Assembly: GCA_000634115.1 (NCBI GenBank)
Contig: JFLJ01000108.1
Location: 24,369 to 88,368, forward strand
Source: Prochlorococcus sp. scB241_528O2
Lineage (GTDB): Bacteria > Cyanobacteriota > Cyanobacteriia > PCC-6307 > Cyanobiaceae
Length of the DNA stretch: 64,000 nucleotides
Direction: 5' to 3'
Shown here one piece after another: positions 51,135 to 58,742 of this stretch (position 1 is the stretch's first letter; every line of letters starts with the position of its first letter). Below the pieces are notes generated by a model. That model worked only from the letters and a program-made list of their open reading frames with translations, searched no databases and was not told where the DNA came from. A program made the translations under genes and the position numbers.

Positions 51135-52415
51135 TTGAATAACTTAAAAAATCTTAGAGGAACGGTAGACCTATTACCTGATCAATTAATAAAGTGGCAA
51201 AATGTTGAGAAAATCTTATTGGAGCAGCTTTCAAGAGCATCTATCAAAGAAATAAGAACACCAATATTGGAAATGACTGAATTATTTATAAGAGGAATTG
51301 GTGAAGGTACAGATGTTGTCAGTAAGGAAATGTACACATTTCTGGATAGAGGGGAGAGATCTTGTACTCTTAGGCCTGAAGGAACGGCATCTGTCGCACG
51401 AGCCTTGATCCAAAGCGGGATTTCTTCTAATTCTCTTCAAAAACTTTGGTACATGGGCCCTATGTTTAGATATGAAAGACCTCAGGCAGGTAGGCAAAGA
51501 CAGTTTCATCAGTTAGGCGTTGAGTTTATAGGATACGAATCGGTAAGAAGTGATGTTGAAATTATTGCTTTAGCTTGGGATATTTTAGAGAAATTAGGAA
51601 TAAAGGAACTTAATCTTGAAATAAATACTTTAGGTGATCTTAATGATAGATTAAATTTTCAAAAATCTTTTTTAAAGTGGCTAGAAATAAATAAAAATTC
51701 TTTAGATTTAGATTCTCAGAATAGGATTAATAAAAATCCCTTAAGGATTTTAGACTCTAAGAATATTCATACAAAAAAAGTTCTTGAAAATGCACCAAGA
51801 TTATTTAATTTTTTGTCTGAAAAGAGTCATAAAAGATATTCAGACTTAAAAAAACAATTAGAGGTTTTAAAAATACCTTACGTGGAAAACTTTAATCTAG
51901 TAAGAGGTTTGGATTATTACACCCATACAGCCTTTGAAATTACTAGTGGAGCTTTAGGGTCCCAAGCTACAGTTTGCGGAGGGGGAAGATATGACGATTT
52001 AATAAAACAAATGGGAGGGCCAAACTCCCCGGCAATGGGATTTGCTATAGGTTTAGAAAGATTAATCCTACTAGCTGGTAAAGATCTAGAGGTTCCAAGA
52101 AATACTGACATTTATATTATTAATCAAGGTTTAATTGCTGAACCATTAGCTATTGATTTATCTAGAAAATTAAGAAATTATGATTTATTAGTTGAATTGG
52201 ATTTAAGTGGAGCCTCTTTATCTAAACAATTTAAAAAGGCAAATAAACTAAAATCCAAAAGTATTATTGTTATTGGTGATGACGAGGCAGCTAATAAAGA
52301 ATTTATTATAAGGTTGTTCGATAAATCAAGTGATGAAAATAAAGAAGAGGTTATATCTTTTGAGAACGATATTAAATTGGAAAATTGGCTAAATAATTAC
52401 TTGGTTTTAAAATAA
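51135..52415 (+). CDS. hisS: Histidyl-tRNA synthetase
   Basis: This class II synthetase has 426 residues from the chosen TTG at 51135, matching the family's usual length. A longer reading to 51063 adds a poorly conserved segment before NNLKNLRGTVDLLPD. Motif 2 is FRYERPQAGRQRQFHQLG, histidine motifs are LVRGLDYYTHTAFE and GGGRYDDLIKQMGGP, and the anticodon domain is in the last 90 residues. The stop overlaps the next small gene by one base. Confidence 0.95.
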   Translation: MNNLKNLRGTVDLLPDQLIKWQNVEKILLEQLSRASIKEIRTPILEMTELFIRGIGEGTDVVSKEMYTFLDRGERSCTLRPEGTASVARALIQSGISSNSLQKLWYMGPMFRYERPQAGRQRQFHQLGVEFIGYESVRSDVEIIALAWDILEKLGIKELNLEINTLGDLNDRLNFQKSFLKWLEINKNSLDLDSQNRINKNPLRILDSKNIHTKKVLENAPRLFNFLSEKSHKRYSDLKKQLEVLKIPYVENFNLVRGLDYYTHTAFEITSGALGSQATVCGGGRYDDLIKQMGGPNSPAMGFAIGLERLILLAGKDLEVPRNTDIYIINQGLIAEPLAIDLSRKLRNYDLLVELDLSGASLSKQFKKANKLKSKSIIVIGDDEAANKEFIIRLFDKSSDENKEEVISFENDIKLENWLNNYLVLK

Positions 52416-52705
52416 TGTTATTCAATTTGATAGTTTTTCTCCTTTTTATACTATTTTTCTATTATTTCAGAAATTTTCATAAATTTAATTTTAAAAAAAA
52501 CGTTTTTAAAACTAAAAAGTTAAAAGCCTTTCCTAAGAAGAATCTCAAAAATTGGATGAATTTAACTAAAAAAGAAAGATATAACATATTAAAACAAGAA
52601 TCTATTAACTATCTAGATAAAAGAAAACTTCTTTTAGCCGAAATTAGAAAAGAATATAAAAAAATATCTAAATTAAACACTAAGAAAAATACAAAGGCAA
52701 AATAA
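52415..52705 (+). CDS. Small membrane-anchored basic protein, unknown
   Basis: This is a 96-residue protein with one membrane helix at residues 2-20 (FNLIVFLLFILFFYYF) and a very basic rest, Lys-rich throughout. It starts with ATG at 52415, sharing one base with the hisS stop, and ends 2 bases before the DUF2389-like gene, so the three are probably one transcript. I recognise no family. Its basic surface would suit contact with ribosomes or nucleic acid near the membrane, but that is a guess. Confidence 0.6.
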   Translation: MLFNLIVFLLFILFFYYFRNFHKFNFKKNVFKTKKLKAFPKKNLKNWMNLTKKERYNILKQESINYLDKRKLLLAEIRKEYKKISKLNTKKNTKAK

Positions 52706-52707
52706 CA

Positions 52708-53007
52708 ATGGAAAATTTCTGGACTTCGAAAAAACCAATAATAGGATTAAAACATTTTGTTTTAGTAAATAAGATTAAAGAAAAAGGAAAAAAATTTTTT
52801 TTAATGGTCTCGGTTGTTGATTGTGAAATTAATTTGAAAATTACTTACAAAGAATTACTAAATAGTGGTAATTGGGAAAGGGGATGGCTCAATCTCCCTA
52901 AAACCGAATCGATTACTCAAGATTATGTTAGATTCAAATCTTTAAAAAAAAAGACAGGAATTAATAAAATTTTTTTAACTGATGATTCTTTGTTTAATAT
53001 TTCTTAA
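52708..53007 (+). CDS. DUF2389 (TIGR02450) family protein
   Basis: This 99-residue protein resembles a short Trp-containing family (DUF2389/TIGR02450): FWTSKKPIIGLKHFVLVNK at the N-terminus, a central strand region, then LLNSGNWERGWLNLP. The W-T-x-x and N-W-x-x-G-W positions match the family. Members are small bacterial proteins of unknown role, usually without fusion. It starts 2 bases after the basic membrane protein. Confidence 0.6.
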   Translation: MENFWTSKKPIIGLKHFVLVNKIKEKGKKFFLMVSVVDCEINLKITYKELLNSGNWERGWLNLPKTESITQDYVRFKSLKKKTGINKIFLTDDSLFNIS

Positions 53008-53141
53008 TTTGAAATAAATTTTTAATAACTTTTCAATAGATATATATTGGTTTTTTTTCCTTAATATTTATTTAAAAGTTTCACCCCTTTCAAAAAAATA
53101 AAATTAACGTTATTAAGGATTAATGATATTTACTTAATCCA

Positions 53142-53375
53142 ATGTTAAGGGTTATATGGAGCTCTTCGGAGATGACCGCTAAAAATTTAGGAATAACTGA
53201 AATTAAACTTTCTTTTTTACGTGAAAATGGAATACTTAAGCCTGGAATTCATTGGAAAAGCTCTCCTCTTGGTCAGAAAAAACCTTGGAAGCCAAAAGCC
53301 CTTTATAATATAAAAATGTGCAGAAATATTGTTAATAAATTTTATTTAGAAAAAAATGATAATATTGCAGCGTAA
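53142..53375 (+). CDS. Small helix-turn-helix-like protein
   Basis: This 77-residue protein has the pattern MTAKNLGITEIKLSFLRENG, then KPGIHWKSSPLGQKKPW, which looks like a winged helix or excisionase-type DNA-binding segment. The ATG at 53142 is taken, but an ATG at 53172 would begin at the helix and cannot be excluded; GGAG lies shortly before it. The protein is Lys-rich. No clear family name is recalled. It lies about 550 bases upstream of pcb on the same strand, with a small reverse gene between. Confidence 0.5.
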   Translation: MLRVIWSSSEMTAKNLGITEIKLSFLRENGILKPGIHWKSSPLGQKKPWKPKALYNIKMCRNIVNKFYLEKNDNIAA

Positions 53376-53420
53376 AGTAAATATCATTTGAAGATTAATT
53401 TGGAAAGATATTTATAATTT

Positions 53421-53597
53421 CTACTCAACTAGATTCTCATCCTTACAATCAATTAGAGTATTTTGCAAAGTTGGATATAAGTTAATCATTTTTATATATT
53501 GTTGTGATTTTCTGTATGATTTTGCCGCCTTTTTGTAATGAACTTCAGATTTCATTTCTAGTGAAAATTTTCTAGAAGATTCTTGAGAGGTTGTCAT
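53421..53597 (-). CDS. Possible 58-residue small protein
   Basis: On the minus strand an ATG at 53597 opens 58 codons to a TAG at 53421. The product is MTTSQESSRKFSLEMKSE then HYKKAAKSYRKSQQYIKM and an acidic tail with CKDENLVE. It is predicted to be helical, basic in the middle, with no membrane segment. No homologue is remembered. Its composition and clear codon periodicity are like neighbouring genes, so it may be real, but a chance open frame is possible at this length. Confidence 0.4.
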   Translation of the reverse strand: MTTSQESSRKFSLEMKSEVHYKKAAKSYRKSQQYIKMINLYPTLQNTLIDCKDENLVE

Positions 53598-53927
53598 TTT
53601 ATTAGATGTCTTATTCCCTTTTTAATAATTGTTTAAGTATGGCGCAAGAAATAACCTGGTTTTATGAAACAAAACATTATTTATATGTCAGCAAAAAGAA
53701 ATTTATCAAACAAATTTGAATTGAACAAATAATGATTTTTTTAATAAAATATGGTCTTTGAGAATAACTTTTCTTCTAAAAACTACCTTCTTTACTGTTC
53801 GATTTTTCTATAAAGATTTTGTGTTTTGTTATTGTTAGGATTACTAACCTTTACAATTTTGTTGTGAATCCAACTGTTTGCTGAAATATAAAGTATTCTC
53901 AAAACGTTTAAGCTAATCAATTCCTAA
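53598..53927 (+). promoter_or_regulatory. Long leader/promoter region of pcb
   Basis: About 330 bases without a gene precede pcb. Candidate -10 boxes are TACAAT at 53852-53857 and TATAAA at 53887-53892. A short inverted repeat GTTAGgattaCTAAC lies at 53834-53848 next to the first. No Shine-Dalgarno precedes the pcb ATG. A strongly expressed light-regulated antenna gene would be expected to have a complex upstream region, but which site is used is not shown. Confidence 0.5.
53834..53848. repeat. Inverted repeat upstream of pcb
   Basis: GTTAG and CTAAC arms separated by GATTA form a 15-base imperfect operator-like repeat just upstream of the candidate TACAAT box. It is too short to be sure and could be chance. 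Confidence 0.35.
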
Positions 53928-54986
53928 ATGCAAACATATGGAAATCCAGATGTCACCTACGGATGGTGGGCTGGTAATTCAGGTGTAACCAATCGCACAG
54001 GAAAATTCATTGCTGCGCATATTGCGCATACTGGATTAATCGCTTTCTGGGCTGGTGCTTTCACCCTTTTTGAACTTTCACGATTTGACCCCTCTATCCC
54101 TATGGGTCATCAACCTCTTATCGCCCTTCCTCATTTAGCAGCCCTTGGAATAGGGTTTGACGCTAATGGGGTTGTGATGGGAGACACTAAACCTGTAGTA
54201 GTAATTGCTATCGTTCACCTAATTTTATCAATGGTTTATGCCGGTGGCGGACTTTTACATTCAGTACTATTGCCAGGAGACTTACAAGAAGCTGATTTAG
54301 AAAAAGCAAGAAAATTCAGCCTTAGTTGGGATGATCCAGATAAATTAACATTTATTCTTGGGCATCATTTAATTTTCTTTGGTGTTGCATGTATTTGGTT
54401 CGTAGAATGGGCTAAATGGCATGGTATCTATGACCCAGCTCTTGGAGCAGTAAGACAAGTTGAATATGATTTGAATTTGTCAAATATATGGAATCATCAG
54501 GTAGATTTCTTAACTATCGATAGTCTTGAAGACGTTTTAGGTGGTCATGCATTCTTAGCTTTTGTTGAAATTACTGGTGGAGCCTTCCATATAGCTACAA
54601 AGCAAGTTGGAGAATACACCAAATTCAAAGGTAAAGGACTACTGTCTGCAGAGGCTGTACTTTCATGGTCACTAGCAGGTATTGGTTGGATGGCAATTAT
54701 TGCTGCTTTCTGGAGTTCTACTAATACAACAGTTTATCCAACTGAATTCTTTGGTGAGCCGCTTCAATTGAAATTTAGTATTTCTCCATATTGGGTGGAT
54801 ACTGCTGATCTTCCACAAGGTGAGTACACAAACAGAGCATGGTTGGCAAATGTTCACTACTATTTTGGATTCTTCTTTATCCAAGGTCACCTATGGCATG
54901 CTCTAAGAGCACTAGGTTTTGACTTTAAGAGAGTTACAAATGCAATTGGTAACATTGATAATGCTACTGTTACACTAAAAGACTAA
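53928..54986 (+). CDS. pcb: Chlorophyll a2/b2 light-harvesting antenna protein Pcb
   Basis: This six-helix antenna protein of the CP43/IsiA family binds divinyl chlorophylls a and b and feeds photosystem II in Prochlorococcus. It has 352 residues, with paired His in HIAHTGLIAFWAGA, VIAIVHLILSMVYAGGGLLH, FILGHHLIFFG and ANVHYYFGFFFIQGHLWHALRALGF. The short lumenal loop compared with CP43 is typical of Pcb. A single pcb of this type is usual for high-light strains. A strong terminator follows at 55008-55036. Confidence 0.97.
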   Translation: MQTYGNPDVTYGWWAGNSGVTNRTGKFIAAHIAHTGLIAFWAGAFTLFELSRFDPSIPMGHQPLIALPHLAALGIGFDANGVVMGDTKPVVVIAIVHLILSMVYAGGGLLHSVLLPGDLQEADLEKARKFSLSWDDPDKLTFILGHHLIFFGVACIWFVEWAKWHGIYDPALGAVRQVEYDLNLSNIWNHQVDFLTIDSLEDVLGGHAFLAFVEITGGAFHIATKQVGEYTKFKGKGLLSAEAVLSWSLAGIGWMAIIAAFWSSTNTTVYPTEFFGEPLQLKFSISPYWVDTADLPQGEYTNRAWLANVHYYFGFFFIQGHLWHALRALGFDFKRVTNAIGNIDNATVTLKD

Positions 54987-55007
54987 ATCTAATTAATATT
55001 TAGTTTT

Positions 55008-55036
55008 AAAGGCCTCATTTTATGAGGCCTTTTTTA
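55008..55036 (+). terminator. Rho-independent terminator after pcb
   Basis: A stem with arms AAGGCCTCA and TGAGGCCTT around a short T/A-rich loop is followed by a run of T. It starts 22 bases after the pcb stop. It is the clearest terminator of this form I found in the window. Confidence 0.9.
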
Positions 55037-55075
55037 TTTGAAAAAAGTTGGTTATTAATTTAGATTTATATTTAT

Positions 55076-56464
55076 ATGTTTTTGACGTCATTGAATATTT
55101 TTTCTTTACAAAATAAGGATATTTTTTCAAATTCTTTATTAATAAGTTGTTTTGGACTTTTAATTATATTTTTTTTCTTGATTTTTGGTAGGAGACTTAA
55201 ACTAGCTGTTCAACTTGAGAGATTTGGATTGCCAATAGCAGTTATGTCAGGAATTGTAGGGATATCTATAGGTCCATTTGGAGCGATACACTTTTTACCA
55301 AAAGAAACAATCAATGTTTGGAGTAAATTCCCTACACCTCTTTTATCATTAGTCTTTGCAACTTTAATGATGGGGAGACCTATTCCAAATATAAATGGTT
55401 TAGTTAAACCAATCTTTAATCAGTTTTTGCTTGCTCTTTCACTAGGTTTCGGACAATTTTTTGTTGGAGGTCTAGTTGTTAAATATCTTTTGCCCCCATC
55501 TATGGATATTAATCCTCTAATGGGATGTTTGATCGAGGTTGGTTTTGAGGGAGGACATGGAGCTGCATCTATCATTGGTGAGAGTTTCAATCGACTTGGT
55601 TTCCCAAATGGCTTAGATCTTGGCCTCGCCATGGCAACAATGGGTCTTTTATCTTCATCATTATTGGGTAGCATATTTATCTTTCTTGGGAGAACTTTAG
55701 GTTTCTCGGATACTGATGGAATTACTGAAAAAAAAGACAATTTAAAAATAAAGAATAAGATAGGAATTTTTGCCGATTTAAGAATTCTGATAATAAATCT
55801 TGGATTCTCTGGTTTGGCAATTTCATTTGGTGTTATGTTACTTAAAATTTTAAAATATATTTCAAGTTCTTTTGGTGACTTCTCTAAAGAAATCATCTTT
55901 TCACTGCCTGTATTCCCTTTTATCCTTATAGGTTCACTACTTATAAGGTATATTCTAGAAAAAACCAACAATACAGAATTTATTTCAAATATTTTGCAAA
56001 GGGAGATTGGAATTTTTTCTACAGACCTATTGATTTTTACAGCAATGGCTAGCTTAGATATTGCGGTTGTGTTTGATAATTGGAAACTAATTTTAGTTTT
56101 TACTATTTTTGGTTTATTTTGGAATCTAATTTGTATTACTTTTTTTGCATACTTTATATTTGATGATTACTGGTTTGAAAAAAGTTTGATAGAGTTTGGC
56201 AATTCAACAGGTGTAGTAGCTTCTGGATTACTTCTTTTAAGGCTTGCAGATCCTAAAAATATTTCTAGGACTTTACCAATTTTTACATCAAAACAGCTAT
56301 TCGCTCAGTTAATTCTTTCAGGGGGATTATTCACAGTTTTGGCACCATTACTGATTTCAAAAATTGGACTAGATTACTGGACAGAAATTTGTGCCGTAAT
56401 TACATTTGTAATTCTTCTTATTACATTGATATTTAATAAAGTAGAGATGAAAAAAATTAAATAA
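55076..56464 (+). CDS. gltS: Sodium/glutamate symporter (GltS family)
   Basis: This is a membrane protein of 462 residues with about 11 helices in two inverted halves. The conserved reentrant-loop blocks are GFEGGHGAASIIGESF in the first half and the equivalent FGNSTGVVASGLLLLRLADP in the second. The length is somewhat above the usual 400. Sodium-coupled uptake of glutamate is typical of the family; marine cyanobacterial members may carry another organic acid. It starts 40 bases after the pcb terminator, so it has its own promoter. Confidence 0.85.
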   Translation: MFLTSLNIFSLQNKDIFSNSLLISCFGLLIIFFFLIFGRRLKLAVQLERFGLPIAVMSGIVGISIGPFGAIHFLPKETINVWSKFPTPLLSLVFATLMMGRPIPNINGLVKPIFNQFLLALSLGFGQFFVGGLVVKYLLPPSMDINPLMGCLIEVGFEGGHGAASIIGESFNRLGFPNGLDLGLAMATMGLLSSSLLGSIFIFLGRTLGFSDTDGITEKKDNLKIKNKIGIFADLRILIINLGFSGLAISFGVMLLKILKYISSSFGDFSKEIIFSLPVFPFILIGSLLIRYILEKTNNTEFISNILQREIGIFSTDLLIFTAMASLDIAVVFDNWKLILVFTIFGLFWNLICITFFAYFIFDDYWFEKSLIEFGNSTGVVASGLLLLRLADPKNISRTLPIFTSKQLFAQLILSGGLFTVLAPLLISKIGLDYWTEICAVITFVILLITLIFNKVEMKKIK

Positions 56465-56500
56465 AAACTCTAGAATGGTTTTAAGTTTAATTTAATTTTA

Positions 56501-56758
56501 ATGCCATTTATTTCCTACGATATTCCACCTCAAGAAAATAAAGGTAAGTGGTTTAGGAGTCATTTACTTGGCAGGGAAATCGAACTTGGTGAATTGTATA
56601 GCCTTGGCTCAAATGATTTGGATTTGATTATGGCGGAGACTGCAGAAATAAGAAGCGATCTTGATTTTAAGGAGAAAAATATTGGAAAATTTAGGACAGC
56701 AGGATATTTTCTGGAGTTGGCAAGAATAATTGAGAAAAGGAAGTTGTTAGAAAGCTAG
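56501..56758 (+). CDS. Small conserved-looking protein, unknown function
   Basis: This 85-residue protein has no membrane segment. It begins PFISYDIPPQENKGKWFRSH and continues with LGREIELGELYSLG, then helices with AETAEIRSDLDFKEKNIGKF. The pattern is soluble and acidic/basic mixed, and looks like a real folded domain. I do not recognise a family. It overlaps the convergent GST gene by 4 bases. Confidence 0.6.
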   Translation: MPFISYDIPPQENKGKWFRSHLLGREIELGELYSLGSNDLDLIMAETAEIRSDLDFKEKNIGKFRTAGYFLELARIIEKRKLLES

Positions 56759-57414
56759 TTAAAAGGAAAATAACTCTTTCTAGAATTAGGACTCCATAGT
56801 TCGTATTTATACATTAAGGATTTAAATTTTCTATTATTTTCAAAATAATCTAACCATTCTTTTATTGGTCGTTCCAAAAAATTTGTTCTTTTTTGGCTTT
56901 CACAAGCTATTTTAAATTGTCTTACAAACGGCCAAATAGACCAGTCAGCAATTGTGGGGTTATCTCCAAAAAAATATTTATTTTCTGCAAGAAGCTTGTT
57001 CCATCTTTTAATAAATTTAATTGCTTTTGTAAAATGAAAATCTTCATTACTATTCTCATATCTTGTTGAATATTTAAATCGATCCAAATGATATTTGAAT
57101 TCCTTATCGTTTTCATTAATTATTTTAAAAATATCTTCTTTCTTTTTATCAGGGAAATAGATTTTTTTAATATTTTCCTTTTTTGACTCTGAGAGTGCCC
57201 ATAGTATTATTTCTAGGCTTTCTTCAATAACTTCACTATTTTTTTTTATTAATATTGGAATAGTTTTTGTCTTAGATTTATTTAAAAATTCAATTGGTTT
57301 GTTTTTTAAATCAATTTCTCTTATTTCTACTTTGATTTCACAAATTAACAAGGCCCATCTAACACGAATTGCGTATGGACATCTTCTAAATGAATATAAA
57401 ATATCGTTTGTCAT
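56755..57414 (-). CDS. Glutathione S-transferase family protein
   Basis: This 219-residue protein has a thioredoxin-like N-terminal domain with the CPYAIRVRWAL motif at residue 12 (single Cys rather than CxxC), a TIPILI strand and the EESLEIILWAL segment. The C-terminal helical domain contains NPTIADWSIWPFVRQF with the conserved Asp that caps the fold. Substrates are unknown; Cys at the start of helix 1 suggests an Omega- or glutaredoxin-like thiol transferase. Confidence 0.82.
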   Translation of the reverse strand: MTNDILYSFRRCPYAIRVRWALLICEIKVEIREIDLKNKPIEFLNKSKTKTIPILIKKNSEVIEESLEIILWALSESKKENIKKIYFPDKKKEDIFKIINENDKEFKYHLDRFKYSTRYENSNEDFHFTKAIKFIKRWNKLLAENKYFFGDNPTIADWSIWPFVRQFKIACESQKRTNFLERPIKEWLDYFENNRKFKSLMYKYELWSPNSRKSYFPFN

Positions 57415-57488
57415 TTTGTAAAAACTTTTAATTTCCTTGATTCTTTTAGTATTATTTAATTATTAATAGATTTAATTTTACAACGCAA

Positions 57489-58031
57489 ATGTCGGGATAT
57501 GTTTACCTTATTAGAGTTGGAGATCTTTTTAGAATTGGGAAAACGGATAATCTTGAAAAGAAAATTAAGAAATTAAAACCAGATGAATTATTAACATCAA
57601 TTATGACAAAGGAGCCAGAAACACTTGAAGCTAGGTTACTAAGAAAATATAAGTCGCAAAGAATTCCTGAAACTGGTTATTTAAAGCTCTCTAAAAAACA
57701 AATTAGAGAATGCAAAAAGCAATTTGAATTAAAGGGAAGCTTGCCTCATACTTTAGATGCTGAAGTTTCCATTACCCTATTTGCTTCTTTTTTATTTTTT
57801 TCATTAAGTTCCTTTACCTTAACTTATTTAAATTTTGGATTTTTAAAAGCTATATCTTATTCTTTTGGGGCGGCATCTTTTCCAATGATTGTCTTATTCA
57901 TAACAGGAAGTTTTGGGGGATATTTTTCTGAGGATTTATCTCTCTTTTCATTGTTCACTAATCGATTAAAAGGCCTATTTATAGCAATTGCAATGCTCTC
58001 AATGGCCTACTTAATTTTCAATCTAAGCTAA
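57489..58031 (+). CDS. GIY-YIG-like (T5orf172) domain fused to membrane helices
   Basis: Residues 1-78 look like a GIY-YIG type domain: SGYVYLIRVGDLFRIGKT, then ETLEARLLRKYKSQRI and TGYLKLSKKQ. Residues 98-180 form two or three membrane helices (SITLFASFLFFSLSSFTL, AISYSFGAASFPMIVLFI, FIAIAMLSMAYLIF). The nuclease fold is inferred from the YVYL...RIGKT pattern and the Glu position. A nuclease domain anchored to the membrane is unusual. It overlaps the reverse SDR gene by 4 bases at the 3' end. Confidence 0.75.
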   Translation: MSGYVYLIRVGDLFRIGKTDNLEKKIKKLKPDELLTSIMTKEPETLEARLLRKYKSQRIPETGYLKLSKKQIRECKKQFELKGSLPHTLDAEVSITLFASFLFFSLSSFTLTYLNFGFLKAISYSFGAASFPMIVLFITGSFGGYFSEDLSLFSLFTNRLKGLFIAIAMLSMAYLIFNLS

Positions 58032-58735
58032 GTTTCGTAATTGCAATTTAAGGCAATTTCAAATGGAACTGATTGTGTCGGTAGCTTCAGAATAGTTGAA
58101 CATATCTCAGCAATATCCTCTGGTTGTGTCATGCTTGATTTGTCTATGGAAGAGATATTTTGGGCCATTTCTGTATTGACCCAACTTGGGCAAATTGCTG
58201 AAATCCTTATATTTTTATCCCAACCTTTATTTTTCATTGTTTGGCACAATCCCATCAAAGCAAACTTCGAAGAAGAGTATGCTGCTAAATCCCCTTTAGA
58301 TCTTTTCCCACTCATTGAAACTAAAACGATAATTCTACCTTTGCCTGAGGCACATAATTGTTCCCAAGAAAGCCTGCATAAATTCCAAATTGCTAAAAAG
58401 TTGATATTTAGAGTATTTAAAATTTCTTCTTCATCACCATCATTGAATAAGAAAGGAACTTTCGATAATACTCCCGAGCAATTTATTACTGAATCAAATC
58501 CGCCAAATTTGTCTACTGTATTGTTTATCCAATTTTCGGCTGAATTTTTTTTAAATGCATCATATTTGTTAATTAAAATTCTCCCTTCTGGCCATTTTTT
58601 TGGATCAATAATACTTCCTGTTAATGATTTTAAATCTCTTATCCCAACACTAATTCTATTCCCTTCTTTTAATTCTTTATACGCAATGTTTAGTCCAATA
58701 CCTCTATTGGCTCCACTTATTAGTATTGTTCTCAT
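58028..58735 (-). CDS. Short-chain dehydrogenase/reductase
   Basis: This is a classical SDR of 235 residues. The cofactor motif is ISGANRGIGLN at residue 7, NNTVDKFGGFD and NCSG follow, and the active site is VLVSMSGKRSKGDLAAYSSSKFALMG with YxxxK. The C-terminal block is ICPSWVNTEMAQ. The substrate is unknown. It lies just downstream of crtL (7 bases), so it may act on a carotenoid or lipid, but that is inference. Confidence 0.85.
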   Translation of the reverse strand: MRTILISGANRGIGLNIAYKELKEGNRISVGIRDLKSLTGSIIDPKKWPEGRILINKYDAFKKNSAENWINNTVDKFGGFDSVINCSGVLSKVPFLFNDGDEEEILNTLNINFLAIWNLCRLSWEQLCASGKGRIIVLVSMSGKRSKGDLAAYSSSKFALMGLCQTMKNKGWDKNIRISAICPSWVNTEMAQNISSIDKSSMTQPEDIAEICSTILKLPTQSVPFEIALNCNYET

Positions 58736-58742
58736 TTTTAAA

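Noticed and set aside
55420..55971. Minus-strand open frame of about 180 codons inside gltS
   Set aside because: Antisense to the conserved symporter; composition is Pro/Lys/Ser-rich as expected from complementing membrane-helix codons.
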